Of a stretch of DNA of 64,000 bases, positions 37,028-48,775 are shown piece by piece. Location: positions 124,001 to 188,000 of the forward strand of contig NZ_BSOS01000065.1 of NCBI RefSeq assembly GCF_030160635.1, read 5' to 3'. Every line of letters starts with the position of its first letter. Position 1 is the stretch's first letter. Position numbers and translations under genes: made by a program. The notes under the pieces are model-generated. The model saw only the letters and a program-made list of their open reading frames with translations. It made no database searches and was not told where the DNA came from. The stretch comes from Acidocella aquatica. Lineage in GTDB: Bacteria > Pseudomonadota > Alphaproteobacteria > Acetobacterales > Acetobacteraceae.

Positions 37028-37441
37028 ATGAACGCATTTAAAGTGACTGGATTGGCGGCGGCCGGTCTGCTGCTGGCAACCGTTGCGGCGATGGCGGCAA
37101 CGCCCCCCGCGCTGTACACCCAGACGCAGGCAACCGCTGGTGCCGCTGTGTTCGCGCAGAGCTGCGCGATGTGCCACGGCGCCGACCTTAAAGGCGTGGC
37201 AGGCCCCGCCTTGATCGGGCCGACTTTTGCGGCAGCGGGTAACAAATATACCGTTGGCTCGGTGTTCACCGAGATCGCGCAGCAGATGCCGGTGAGCGCG
37301 CCGGGCAGCCTGTCGCACGACCAGTATACCGATATTATGGCTTATATCCTGAGCAAAAACGGCTACCCGGCCGGAACCGCCGCGCTGGATTACACAGCCG
37401 GCATGGCTTCGACCGTGCCGTTCGTTTCGCAGGTGAAGTAA
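37028..37441 (+). CDS. Periplasmic c-type cytochrome, class I-like
   Basis: A 137-residue protein with a Sec signal peptide (MNAFKVTGLAAAGLLLATVAAMAA, cleavage about residue 24). The heme site is AQSCAMCHGADLKG (CxxCH, residues about 46-50), and the axial Met is probably in QQMPVSAPGSL. It is a small monoheme electron carrier for the periplasm. It stands alone, divergent from rarA and followed by a terminator, so its redox partner is unknown. Confidence 0.9.
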   Translation: MNAFKVTGLAAAGLLLATVAAMAATPPALYTQTQATAGAAVFAQSCAMCHGADLKGVAGPALIGPTFAAAGNKYTVGSVFTEIAQQMPVSAPGSLSHDQYTDIMAYILSKNGYPAGTAALDYTAGMASTVPFVSQVK

Positions 37442-37487
37442 TTTTAAGTAACTTAGCGTAACTTAGAGTAACACGACCGATACAACG

Positions 37488-37515
37488 CCGCCGGGGGAAT
37501 TCCTCCGGCGGTTTT
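37488..37515. terminator. Intrinsic terminator after cytochrome c
   Basis: CCGCCGG at 37488-37494 pairs with CCGGCGG at 37505-37511 around a loop containing the smaller palindrome GGAATTCC. TTTTGTT follows. It lies about 46 bases after the cytochrome stop, just before the convergent ygfZ gene. Confidence 0.8.
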
Positions 37516-37516
37516 G

Positions 37517-38326
37517 TTATTCAGGCAGGCGTAGCCAGTCTGGCGGCTTGGGGTGCAGCGGGGTGGAACCGGCCAGCAGCGTTTTGCCCAGCGCGTCCAC
37601 CCGCAACATCGCCAGCGCCATTTGCCCGGCGTGCGAACCCAGCGTGCCGGCTTCCACGCCATCGGCCAATATCGGGGTTCCCGGCGGTGGGGGTTGCGCG
37701 CCGCAGAGCACGGGGATGAGCCGGCGCTTGACCAGGCCGCGGTATTTGGTGCGCGCGGTCAGCTCCTGGCCCATGTAACAGCCTTTGTCCCAGGCGATGC
37801 CGTGCAATTCATCAAACCCGGCTTCCAGCAGGAGCGTTTTCTCCACCTCCAGGTCCGGCGGGCCGTCGGGCAGGCCAAGCGCGATGCGGTGGGCCGCGTA
37901 ATCGGCGGCGGTGGCGTTGGTGGCGAGCGGGGTCTCGCTCAGGGCGCGGAACCCGGCCTCGGGCAGGCGCGGGTCCGGCGCGATGACCTGCGCGGCAGGG
38001 GCGCCGCCACCCCAGCCGGCGTAGATGTGGAAGTGCTCCGAGACATCGGCCAGTTCGGCCGCCGCGCGCAGTTTGAAACGCTTCAAGCGGGTGAGCAGGC
38101 CCGCCAGCGCTTCGCGCGGGGTTTCCAGCAGCAGCGAGTCAGCGCTGGCATAAATGAAAAAGTCGCACAGGTAGCGGCCCTGCGGCGTGAGCAGGGCTGC
38201 CCAGACCGCACGGCCGGGGGCGGCTAGGGCAACATCGTTGGAGACGAGGCCGTTGAGAAAGCCGACTCGGTCCGCGCCGGTGAGGGAGATAACGCCGCGC
38301 TGCGGTAGATGTGCCAGAAAGGTCAT
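37517..38326 (-). CDS. ygfZ: YgfZ/GcvT-domain folate-binding protein
   Basis: A 269-residue relative of the glycine cleavage T protein, involved in folate-dependent maintenance of Fe-S enzymes such as MiaB. The ATG at 38326 (MTFLAHLPQRGVISLTGADRVGFLNGLVSND) fits the family. The signature KGCYMGQE, with its conserved Cys (around residue 188), is present, followed by LTARTKYRGLVKRRL. It is divergent from the GT9 gene, with a 58-base gap. Confidence 0.92.
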   Translation of the reverse strand: MTFLAHLPQRGVISLTGADRVGFLNGLVSNDVALAAPGRAVWAALLTPQGRYLCDFFIYASADSLLLETPREALAGLLTRLKRFKLRAAAELADVSEHFHIYAGWGGGAPAAQVIAPDPRLPEAGFRALSETPLATNATAADYAAHRIALGLPDGPPDLEVEKTLLLEAGFDELHGIAWDKGCYMGQELTARTKYRGLVKRRLIPVLCGAQPPPPGTPILADGVEAGTLGSHAGQMALAMLRVDALGKTLLAGSTPLHPKPPDWLRLPE

Positions 38327-38384
38327 GCCATTGAAAATGGGCGCTTGGCGCGGGAGCCGCAAGCCGTGCTAGACGCATGGCCAG

Positions 38385-39278
38385 ATGCGAATCCTTTTTA
38401 TAACCTCGTCGCGGCTCGGCGACGCCGTGATCTCCTGTGGCATTTTGGAGCAACTGCGCCTGGAGAATCCGCAAGCGCGGATCACGGTTGCGTGTGGTGT
38501 GGTGGCGGCGGGGGTGTTTGCCAGAATGCCGGGGCTGGAACAATTGATCGTCTTCGAGAAGGAAGGCTTCGACCTCCATTGGCTACGGCTATGGACCCGG
38601 CTGGTAGGGAAATTCTGGAGCCAGGTGGTGGATGTGCGCTCCTCCGGCATTTCGTTTTTTCTGGCGGCGTGGCGGCGTAAAATCCTGCGCGGCGGGCGGC
38701 GTCCCGGGCGGCGTTATGAGCAATTGGGGGCGGCCATGGGGTTCTCCCCGGCGCCCTTGCCCGTGGCCTGGACCGCCCCGGCGGACGACGCCAGGGCCGC
38801 GGCCCTGCTGGGCGAGGGGCCGGTGATCGGGCTTGGCCCAACGGCCAACTGGGGCGGTAAAATCTGGCCGCCGGAGCGCTTTGTCGCGTTGTATGAGGCG
38901 CTGACGGCGCAAATTCCGGGCGCGCGGGTGGCGGTGTTCGCGGGGCCGGGGGCGCATGAGCGCGCGCTGGCCGCGCCGGTTTTGGCGGCCTTGCCGGGCG
39001 CGATTGACCTTGTCGGCAATCTGGCGCTGCCGGAAGTTGCCGCCTGTTTGCGCCGCTGCGCCATTTTTATCGGCAACGACTCTGGGCTGATGCATCTGGC
39101 CGCCGCCGCCGGGGCGCCGACTTTGGGGCTCTTTGGGCGTTCGCGGGCGGATGAATACGCACCGGCTGGTTTGCGTACATCCGTTGCCGTCGCGCCTGGC
39201 CCGGTTGGCGAGGCGCCCATGGAAGGGTTGATGGTGGAAACCGTGGTTGCCGCCGCGCGGAGGCTGTTATGCGCATAG
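38385..39278 (+). CDS. Family 9 glycosyltransferase (heptosyltransferase-like)
   Basis: A 297-residue GT-B enzyme of the ADP-heptose:LPS heptosyltransferase family. The N-terminus is MRILFITSSRLGDAVISCGIL. The donor-binding half has IGLGPTANWGGKIWPPERFVALYEAL and IFIGNDSGLMHLAAAAGAPTLGLFG. It probably extends the LPS inner core or another envelope glycan. It overlaps the next glycosyltransferase gene by 10 bases, indicating joint action. Confidence 0.9.
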   Translation: MRILFITSSRLGDAVISCGILEQLRLENPQARITVACGVVAAGVFARMPGLEQLIVFEKEGFDLHWLRLWTRLVGKFWSQVVDVRSSGISFFLAAWRRKILRGGRRPGRRYEQLGAAMGFSPAPLPVAWTAPADDARAAALLGEGPVIGLGPTANWGGKIWPPERFVALYEALTAQIPGARVAVFAGPGAHERALAAPVLAALPGAIDLVGNLALPEVAACLRRCAIFIGNDSGLMHLAAAAGAPTLGLFGRSRADEYAPAGLRTSVAVAPGPVGEAPMEGLMVETVVAAARRLLCA

Positions 39279-40285
39279 CTCAGATCATCGCCGGGAGCGG
39301 CGCCGGTGGAATGTATGAGCGCATGTCGCTGCTGCTCTCGCATAATGGCCATCAGGTGTTTCCGGTAATCAGCCCTGACCCGGGGCTTGAGCTGCGGCTG
39401 CGCACGGGCGCGCTGGCGCCCATGACGCTCGAATTCGGCGGGATGCTGGATTTTGCCACGCTGAGAGACATCCGCGAGGTTTTGCAGGCGCGCAAGGCGC
39501 AGATCGCTCTGGCCTGGACGGGCCGGGCCGCCACGTTTCTGCCGCGCGGGCCGTGGGTGAATGTTGGCCGGCTGGATGGCTATTACGGCCGTAACGAGTT
39601 TGGCCTTTGCGCATATCTGGCGGGGAGTACGCGCGGCATTGCCAGCCATATCGCGCAAAGCGGATTTTCACCCGCGAAGGTGCTTTATCTGCCTGATTTT
39701 GTTGAGGACTATACCCGCGAGGATCCGGTAGGCCGTGCGGCGCTGGGCGTGCCCGAGGCGGCGCCGCTGTTGCTGGGCCTGGGGCCGCTGGAGCGGAGCC
39801 GGGGGTTTGATACGCTGATCCGCGCGGCGGCGCTGCTGCCTGATATGTATTGCGTGATCGCGGGCGAGGGGCCGGAGCGCGTGGCGCTGAGCCGGTTGAT
39901 CGCGCAATTGCGCCTTGAGAAACGGGTGCGGCTGTTGGGCGCGCGGCGCGACACCGGGGCGTTGTTGAAGGCGGCGGATGTGTTCGTATGCCCGGCGCGG
40001 CAGCGGCCGCTGGGGCCTGAGGTGCTGGAGGCGTTCTCCGCGCAGACGCCGGTGCTGGCCACCGATGTTGAAGGCGAACACGCCGTGGTGCGCGACGGCG
40101 AAGACGGGCTGCTGGTGCCGGTGGACGACCCCGGGGCCCTGGCCGCCGCCGCCGGGCAGATTTTTAATGATACGCGGTTGCGGGTGAAACTTGCGCTGGC
40201 CGCGCGCCAGCGCTTTGTTGGGGAATTCTCGCCGAAAGCCGTGCTCGGCATCTGGCTGGAAAATTTGCAGAAACTGCTGCCGTGA
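39269..40285 (+). CDS. Family 4 (GT-B) glycosyltransferase
   Basis: A 338-residue glycosyltransferase. The acceptor half begins MRIAQIIAGSGAGGMYERMSLLLSHNGHQV. The donor half contains LGLGPLERSRGFDTLIRAAALL, CVIAGEGPERVALSRLI and the nucleotide-sugar motif ARQRPLGPEVLEAFSAQTPVLATDVEG, with the Glu-x7-Glu-like pair. It is co-translated with the GT9 gene and probably adds a further core sugar. Dihydroorotase starts 30 bases downstream. Confidence 0.9.
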   Translation: MRIAQIIAGSGAGGMYERMSLLLSHNGHQVFPVISPDPGLELRLRTGALAPMTLEFGGMLDFATLRDIREVLQARKAQIALAWTGRAATFLPRGPWVNVGRLDGYYGRNEFGLCAYLAGSTRGIASHIAQSGFSPAKVLYLPDFVEDYTREDPVGRAALGVPEAAPLLLGLGPLERSRGFDTLIRAAALLPDMYCVIAGEGPERVALSRLIAQLRLEKRVRLLGARRDTGALLKAADVFVCPARQRPLGPEVLEAFSAQTPVLATDVEGEHAVVRDGEDGLLVPVDDPGALAAAAGQIFNDTRLRVKLALAARQRFVGEFSPKAVLGIWLENLQKLLP

Positions 40286-40315
40286 GGCGGGGTGATTTAT
40301 GTATGTGAGGCTGCT

Positions 40316-41641
40316 ATGAGTTTCGATCTTTTGCTGCAAAACGGCACCGTGGTTCTGCCCTGGGGCGAGGTTCAGGCCGATATCGGCGTGCGCGATGGGC
40401 ATATTGCCGCCATTGGCAAAAACCTTGGCCCCGCCGCGCAGGTTTTTGATGTGGCGAACCTGCATGTGCTGCCCGGCGTGATCGACCCGCATGTGCATTT
40501 CCGCGATGGTGGAATGGGCGGGATCGCGGGGGTGGAAGACATGCGCTCGGGCACGCTGGGCGCGGTGCTGGGCGGGGTGACCTGCGTGTTCGACATGCCC
40601 AACACCAACCCGGCGGCCACCGATGTTGAGAACCTGACCCGCAAGCATGACTACATCGCCGGGCGGGCCTATTGCGATGTTGGCATTTATGTTGGCGCCA
40701 ACAAGGAAAATATCGAGCAGCTCGGCATGATGGAGAGCATGCCCGGCGTGTGCGGCATCAAAGTGTTCGCGGGGTCTTCCACGGGGAATTTGCTGGTGGA
40801 GGATGATGCCAGCATCGAGCGTGTGCTGCGCAGCGGGCGGCGGCGGGTTTCGTTTCACTCTGAGGATGAATACCGGCTGGTCGAGCGCAAGTCGCGCTTC
40901 ACCTGCGGTGATCCTTATTCCAGCCACGCGCTATGGCGCGACCCTGAATGCGCGTTTCTCGGCACCCGCCGGGTGGCGGCGCTGGCGCGCAAGACCGGGC
41001 GGCCAGTGCATATATTGCATGTGTCGACCGAGGAGGAATTTGCCTACCTCAAGGATTACCGCGCGCTGGTCACCACCGAGGTGTTGCTCAACCATCTCGT
41101 GCAATCGGCGCCGGATATTTATGACCGGCTGGGGCCTTACGGCGTGATGAACCCGCCGGTGCGCGATGAGCGCCACCGCCTGGCCGCCTGGGCCGCGGTG
41201 GCCGATGGCACGGTGGATACCCTGGCCTCCGACCATGCGCCGCATTCCAAGGCGGCGAAGGAGAAGCCCTGGCCTGATTGCGCCTCGGGCATGACCGGGG
41301 TGCAGACGCTGTTGCCGATGATGCTCGAGCAGGTGGCCCAAGGCCGGCTCTCGCTGTTGCGGCTGGTGGATTTGATGTGTGCCGGCCCGGCGCGGGTTTA
41401 TGGCGCGGTGAACAAGGGGCGGATCGCCGCAGGGTATGATGCGGATTTCTCGATTGTGGATTTGCGGGCGGCGCGCCGGATCGAGAAATCATGGATCGCC
41501 AGCCAGTGCGGCTGGACGCCTTTCGAGGGCGTGTCCTGCACCGGCTGGCCGGTGGCGAGCGTGGTGCGCGGGCAGATTGTGATGCGCGAGGGCGCGGTGG
41601 AGGGTGAGCCGCTGGGCCGCGCAATGAGCTTTCGCTCATAG
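40316..41641 (+). CDS. pyrC: Dihydroorotase (class I type)
   Basis: A 441-residue zinc amidohydrolase for the third step of pyrimidine synthesis. The ATG at 40316 (MSFDLLLQNGTVVLPWGEVQAD) is preceded by GTGAGG. Metal-site motifs are VIDPHVHFRDGG, the carboxylatable Lys in GIKVFAGSSTG, His in SFHSEDEYR and HILHVSTEEE, and Asp in TLASDHAPHS. The HxxRD-type pattern fits dihydroorotase rather than allantoinase or hydantoinase, but these relatives are close. Upstream genes are glycosyltransferases, not pyrB. Confidence 0.88.
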   Translation: MSFDLLLQNGTVVLPWGEVQADIGVRDGHIAAIGKNLGPAAQVFDVANLHVLPGVIDPHVHFRDGGMGGIAGVEDMRSGTLGAVLGGVTCVFDMPNTNPAATDVENLTRKHDYIAGRAYCDVGIYVGANKENIEQLGMMESMPGVCGIKVFAGSSTGNLLVEDDASIERVLRSGRRRVSFHSEDEYRLVERKSRFTCGDPYSSHALWRDPECAFLGTRRVAALARKTGRPVHILHVSTEEEFAYLKDYRALVTTEVLLNHLVQSAPDIYDRLGPYGVMNPPVRDERHRLAAWAAVADGTVDTLASDHAPHSKAAKEKPWPDCASGMTGVQTLLPMMLEQVAQGRLSLLRLVDLMCAGPARVYGAVNKGRIAAGYDADFSIVDLRAARRIEKSWIASQCGWTPFEGVSCTGWPVASVVRGQIVMREGAVEGEPLGRAMSFRS

Positions 41642-41662
41642 GTGAGGTTGGAGGGCGGTTCA

Positions 41663-41701
41663 GACTTCAGCTTTCCCCGCGCCGCGGGTCAAGCTGAAGT
41701 C
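41663..41701. terminator. Long nested cruciform between pyrC and ilvA
   Basis: GACTTCAGCTT (41663-41673) pairs perfectly with AAGCTGAAGTC (41691-41701), and inside it CCCGCG pairs with CGCGGG. The 39-base structure lies 21 bases after the pyrC stop in the convergent gap. There is no T-tract; it may act as a bidirectional terminator or a structural repeat. Confidence 0.55.
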
Positions 41702-41706
41702 ATCGT

Positions 41707-41726
41707 ACTTAAAGCGATCAGGCTCT
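41707..41726. repeat. Fragment of the dispersed two-hairpin repeat
   Basis: Twenty bases (acttaaagcgatcaggctct) are identical to 9025-9044. Only one arm of the hairpin remains, and its end overlaps the ilvA TAG stop codon (41725-41727 on the minus strand). Confidence 0.75.
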
Positions 41727-42921
41727 AGATGCGGCGCAGGGTGAAGACTTCGGCCAGCGAGGCCTCGATGGCGGCGCCGTGGGCGGCATCGCGGGCTTCG
41801 ATCATCACTTCGAGCTGCGCATCCTGCACCGAGGGGCTGGAGAACAGGCGGTGGTGCGAGACCTCGATGATGTTGCCGCCGAGCGCGCCGATGCGGGTGG
41901 CGACTTCGGCCAGCATGCCGGGGCGGTCTGGCATTTCCACCACCACGCGCAGCAGGCGGCCGTCGCGCAGGAGGTTGCGCATGAGGGTGTTGGCGAGAAT
42001 GCGGGCATCAATGTTGGCGCCGCAGAGGGTGACGCCAACTTTTTTGCCGCGAAAGCGCTCGGGGAAGGAGAGGACGGCGGCCAACGCGGCGGCGCCCGCA
42101 CCTTCGGCGACCTGCTTGGCGCTTTCCACCAGCAGGGCGATGGCGCTCTCGACAGCATGTTCGGAGACGACGAGGACTTCGACGTTCAGCGCGCGCAGGA
42201 CTTCGAGCGGGTTAAGCCCGATATCGCGCACGGCGATGCCCTCGGCCACGGTCGGGCCGCCGACATGGATGGGTTTGCCCGCCAGGACCTGGGCGAAGGC
42301 GGAATAATTTTCGACCTCGACGCCAAAAACCTCCATCTGCGGGCGCAGGGCGCGCGCCACTGTGGCGCAGCCGGAAACCAGGCCGCCGCCGCCGGTGGCA
42401 ATCACCATCGCGTCGAGGTCAGGCACATCCTCCAGCATCTCCAGCGCCATCGTGCCCTGGCCGGCCATCACGGCGGGGTCGTCATAGGGGTGGATGAAGA
42501 ACAGGCCCTCTTTTTGCGCCAGCTCATGCGCATGCGCGGCGGCCTCGGCCAGGGTCTCGCCAAAAAGCACCACCTTGGCGCCCCAGGAGGCGGTGCGGGT
42601 GACCTTGGTGGAAGGCGTATGCACCGGCATGACGATGGTGGCCTTGATGCCCGCGCGCTGCGAATGGCGCGCTACGGCCTGGGCGTGGTTGCCCGCCGAC
42701 ATGGCGATGACACCAGCCGCGCGCTCCTCCGGCGTGAGCAAAGCGATGCGGTTGGCAGCGCCGCGCTCCTTGAAGGCGCCGGTGGCCTGGAGATGGTCGT
42801 ATTTCAGGTAAATCTCGGCGCCGGTGAGGCGGGAGAGACCGTCAGCGCGCAGGAAGGGGGAGCGCAGCACCGCGCCTTCGATCCGCTTGGCGGCGGCCTG
42901 AACGTCCTGGAGGGAGATCAT
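41725..42921 (-). CDS. ilvA: Threonine ammonia-lyase
   Basis: A 398-residue PLP enzyme converting threonine to 2-oxobutanoate, the first step toward isoleucine. ATG at 42921 follows an AGGGAG site. The PLP Lys is in YDHLQATGAFKERGAANRI, the phosphate loop is ATGGGGLVSGCA, and AGNHAQAVA is the substrate loop. A single ACT-type domain (about residues 325-395: VVVEMPDRPGMLAEVATRIGALGGNIIEV) suggests allosteric control. The length is that of the single-ACT TdcB/IlvA form. It lies 7 bases after greA. Confidence 0.94.
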   Translation of the reverse strand: MISLQDVQAAAKRIEGAVLRSPFLRADGLSRLTGAEIYLKYDHLQATGAFKERGAANRIALLTPEERAAGVIAMSAGNHAQAVARHSQRAGIKATIVMPVHTPSTKVTRTASWGAKVVLFGETLAEAAAHAHELAQKEGLFFIHPYDDPAVMAGQGTMALEMLEDVPDLDAMVIATGGGGLVSGCATVARALRPQMEVFGVEVENYSAFAQVLAGKPIHVGGPTVAEGIAVRDIGLNPLEVLRALNVEVLVVSEHAVESAIALLVESAKQVAEGAGAAALAAVLSFPERFRGKKVGVTLCGANIDARILANTLMRNLLRDGRLLRVVVEMPDRPGMLAEVATRIGALGGNIIEVSHHRLFSSPSVQDAQLEVMIEARDAAHGAAIEASLAEVFTLRRI

Positions 42922-42928
42922 GATATTA

Positions 42929-43402
42929 TCAGCCGTAGGTGATCTTGAGGATTTCATATGAACGGTCGCCGCCCGGCGCGGGGACGGAGACGGTGTCACC
43001 GACTTTTTTGGCGATCAGCGCTTTCGCCAGCGGCGAGGTGATGGACAGGCGGGCCTTGCGCACGTCCGCCTCATGGGTGCCGACGATCTGGTAGCAGAAC
43101 TCCTTCTCGGAATCCTCGTCCATGATGAGCACGCTGGCGCCGAACATCACCGTGTCGCCCGAGAGGGAGGCAGGGTCGATGACTTCGGCGGCGGAGGTGA
43201 TCTCCTCCAGCTCGGCGATGCGCCCTTCAACAAAGGACTGCCGCTCGCGCGCGGCGTGGTATTCGGCGTTCTCCGAAAGGTCGCCATGGCTGCGGGCTTC
43301 CGCGATGGCGCGGATAATGGCGGAGCGTTCCGAGCCTTTGAGGTGGCGCAGCTCTTCTTCGAGAGCGGCGAGGCCGGAGGCGGTCATGGGAAATTTCTGC
43401 AC
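42929..43402 (-). CDS. greA: Transcription elongation factor GreA
   Basis: A 157-residue factor that rescues backtracked RNA polymerase by stimulating transcript cleavage. The start is GTG at 43402 with GAGGAG upstream, giving [22 protein letters not shown]. The coiled-coil N-domain carries the acidic tip in [20 protein letters not shown], and the C-domain has [21 protein letters not shown]. It sits between carB and ilvA in one direction, an arrangement common in alphaproteobacteria. Confidence 0.97.
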   Translation of the reverse strand: MQKFPMTASGLAALEEELRHLKGSERSAIIRAIAEARSHGDLSENAEYHAARERQSFVEGRIAELEEITSAAEVIDPASLSGDTVMFGASVLIMDEDSEKEFCYQIVGTHEADVRKARLSITSPLAKALIAKKVGDTVSVPAPGGDRSYEILKITYG

Positions 43403-43464
43403 TGCATCTCCTCAAAGCGCGTGGGCGCCCCGATGGTTGGGGGGAACAAAAGGCAAACGCCGCC

Positions 43465-43482
43465 GGCACCCGCGCGGGTGCC
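43465..43482. terminator. Palindrome downstream of carB
   Basis: GGCACCCGC is followed directly by GCGGGTGCC, a perfect 18-base palindrome 18 bases beyond the carB stop in the 98-base gap before greA. There is no adjacent T-tract, so it may only partly terminate or stabilise the carB transcript. Confidence 0.4.
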
Positions 43483-43500
43483 AGCGACGCTGTTGAAAGG

Positions 43501-46734
<3,234 letters not shown>

Positions 46735-46763
46735 GGTGTAAAAATTCCTAGAAGAAGTAAGAC

Positions 46764-46916
46764 CAGGGCTCTGCCCTGCAACCCGCCGGGGCCTGAGGCC
46801 CCGGTCCCCCGTTAGTTAGTCAGTTGATGATCGGCGCCGTAGGGTGGGTGGAGCGCAGCGCAACCCGCCGATGATTCGTGAAACACCATCATTGCGAGCG
46901 CCGCGAAGCAATCCAT
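46764..46916. repeat. Mosaic of palindromic repeats between carB and the HI0074-like gene
   Basis: Two perfect hairpins stand next to each other: CAGGGC-TCT-GCCCTG (46764-46778) and CCGGGGCC-TGA-GGCCCCGG (46786-46804). A third imperfect palindrome at about 46830-46878 is built around GGGTGGGT and ACCCGCC, and another at about 46889-46916 contains ATTGC and GCAAT. These look like short dispersed intergenic elements of the kind scattered in many Proteobacteria. They fill nearly all of the 200-base gap upstream of carB; I see no gene in it. Confidence 0.65.
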
Positions 46917-46934
46917 CTTTTTGCGCCATCAACA

Positions 46935-47372
46935 TCAGGCAATTCCTCGTAATGTTCCGTTAGATTTTTCATGGGGTATAACTTGCCGCCCATAAATTTT
47001 CTCCAAAAGAAAATTTCCTTCAGCAGAAAAAAACGGAATAAGCAAAGCTATCTCATCGGCTATTTCATCATCATAGGCTTCGCACTTCTTTTTCAAAGTG
47101 TCGCGGAATCTCATCCAAACGTCCCAGCTTTGCGTGAGAAAGCCACGCTCGTAGCCGAGCCGAATGATGTTGTGGAAGGAGAGTTCGCGCACGCCGGCTG
47201 GCTCTGAGGCTTCGAGGTAGCGGCGCAGCGTATTATGGGCCAGCTCGTAGCAATATCCGAATCGCTGGATGCAGGCGTCACGGATAAATTTGTCCTCCGG
47301 CGCGCGCGCGCGGGCCGCGAGTGTTTCGTCCAGCGTGGCGAGGGCTTTCTCCAGAGAGGAGATGTCAATCAC
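46935..47372 (-). CDS. HI0074-family nucleotidyltransferase substrate-binding protein
   Basis: A 145-residue all-helical protein. It begins with GTG at 47372, overlapping the carA stop by 4 bases (GTGA), so its translation is coupled to carA. DISSLEKALATLDETLAARA, DACIQRFGYCYELAHNTLRRYLEA and ELSFHNIIRLGYERGFL match the HI0074/KNTase-C-like family, which normally pairs with a small MNT-type nucleotidyltransferase in toxin-antitoxin-like modules. No partner gene is visible. Its function inside the car operon is unknown; it could be a solo remnant. Confidence 0.85.
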   Translation of the reverse strand: MIDISSLEKALATLDETLAARARAPEDKFIRDACIQRFGYCYELAHNTLRRYLEASEPAGVRELSFHNIIRLGYERGFLTQSWDVWMRFRDTLKKKCEAYDDEIADEIALLIPFFSAEGNFLLEKIYGRQVIPHEKSNGTLRGIA

Positions 47373-48697
47373 GCCAGCATATCCACGAACCGTTTGAACA
47401 GATACGAGCTATCACTCGGCCCCGGCGACGCCTCCGGGTGGTATTGCACCGAAAACACCTTTTTGGCCTTGCAGGCGATGCCCTCGTTCGAGCCGTCGAA
47501 GAGCGAGACATGGGTGACTTCCACGCCTTCGGGCAGGGATTTTTCATCCACCGCGAAGCCGTGGTTCTGCGAGGTGATTTCCACCTTGCCTGTCACCAGG
47601 TCTTTCACCGGCTGGTTGGCGCCGCGGTGGCCGCGTTCCAGCTTGTAGGTTTTGCCGCCGAGTGCTGTGGCGAGCAGCTGGTGGCCGAGGCAGATGCCGA
47701 AAATGGGGATTTTCATATACATCACGCCCTGAATGGCGGGCACGGCATAGCGCGCGGTGGCGGCCGGGTCGCCGGGGCCGTTGGAGAGGAACACGCCGGC
47801 GGGGTTGTGCTGCAAAATGTCGTTGGCCGAGGCGTTGGCGGGGACGACGATGACCTTGCAACCGGCCGAGGCCAGCGAGCGCAGGATATTGCGCTTGGCG
47901 CCATAATCCACCGCCACGACGGTCTTGCGGGTCTCGGGGGTGGCGAAGCCGTGCTCCCAGCTCCAGGTGCCGCCGGTCCATTCATAGGGCTGGGTGCAGG
48001 AGACCTCGGCGGCGAGGTCCAGCCCGTTCAGCCCGCTCCAGGCGGCGGCGGTGGCGGCCAGGGCGGCGAGGTCGAACTTGCCGTCAGCGGGGAAGGACAG
48101 CACCGCGCTGGGAGCCCCAAGGTCGCGGATGCGCAGGGTGAGCGCGCGCGTGTCCACCCCGGCGATGCCCGGCACCCCCATGCGCCTGAGCCAGACGTCG
48201 AGATCGGTGGTGGCGCGGTAGTTGGAGGGCGCGGTCGGGTCTTCCTTCACCACCAGGCCGCGGGCGAACACCTGGGCCGCTTCGCAGTCTTCCTCATTGG
48301 CGCCGGTATTGCCGATATGGGGGAAGGTGAAGGTGATGATCTGCCCGGCGTAGGAGGGGTCGGTCAGGGTTTCCTGATAGCCGGTCATGCCGGTGTTGAA
48401 GCAGAGTTCCGCGGGCGTGCTGGTGCCGTGCGCGCCAAAGCCGCGGCCCCAGAAAACGGAGCCGTCAGCCAGCACCAAAGCGGCGGTGGCGCCGGGCGGG
48501 GTGTCGCTTTCCACCGGCGGGCGGGGCAGGTCTTCCATGGGCAGCCCGGTGGCGGACATGATCGCGGGCCAGTGGCGCGAGGGGATGGCGCCGGCGGCAC
48601 GCCATTTACGGATGGCATCGGGCGAAACGCCTGTTAAAGTGGCGGCGGCTTCGGGGCCGCCGAGAAGCTCGATGAGGTCAGCGATGGAAATTGGCAT
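47369..48697 (-). CDS. carA: Carbamoyl-phosphate synthase small subunit with N-terminal HTH-like extension
   Basis: A 442-residue glutaminase subunit. Residues about 70-440 are standard CarA: LVLADGSVFWGRGFGA, NTGMTGYQETLTDPSYAGQI, and the class I amidotransferase triad with Cys in GICLGHQLLA and His/Glu in YHPEASPGP. Residues 1-58 are an in-frame extra domain (LIELLGGPEAAATLTGVSPDAIRKWRAAGAIPSRHW) resembling Cro/YdaS helix-turn-helix proteins. I recall N-terminal extensions of this kind on CarA in related genomes but cannot verify it. Internal ATGs at residues 47 and 54 could yield a shorter CarA. Confidence 0.95.
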   Translation of the reverse strand: MPISIADLIELLGGPEAAATLTGVSPDAIRKWRAAGAIPSRHWPAIMSATGLPMEDLPRPPVESDTPPGATAALVLADGSVFWGRGFGAHGTSTPAELCFNTGMTGYQETLTDPSYAGQIITFTFPHIGNTGANEEDCEAAQVFARGLVVKEDPTAPSNYRATTDLDVWLRRMGVPGIAGVDTRALTLRIRDLGAPSAVLSFPADGKFDLAALAATAAAWSGLNGLDLAAEVSCTQPYEWTGGTWSWEHGFATPETRKTVVAVDYGAKRNILRSLASAGCKVIVVPANASANDILQHNPAGVFLSNGPGDPAATARYAVPAIQGVMYMKIPIFGICLGHQLLATALGGKTYKLERGHRGANQPVKDLVTGKVEITSQNHGFAVDEKSLPEGVEVTHVSLFDGSNEGIACKAKKVFSVQYHPEASPGPSDSSYLFKRFVDMLA

Positions 48698-48775
48698 GGA
48701 AATCTGCTACCGGATTTTTTATCCGGCTTCAACGTGTTTCAGAGAGGCTGGAAATTATTTCCGGAGGGGATGGAT

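Noticed and set aside
37442-37480. Repeated TAACTTAG/GTAAC units after the cytochrome gene
   Set aside because: Only two or three short imperfect units just before the terminator; no sign of a regulatory array.
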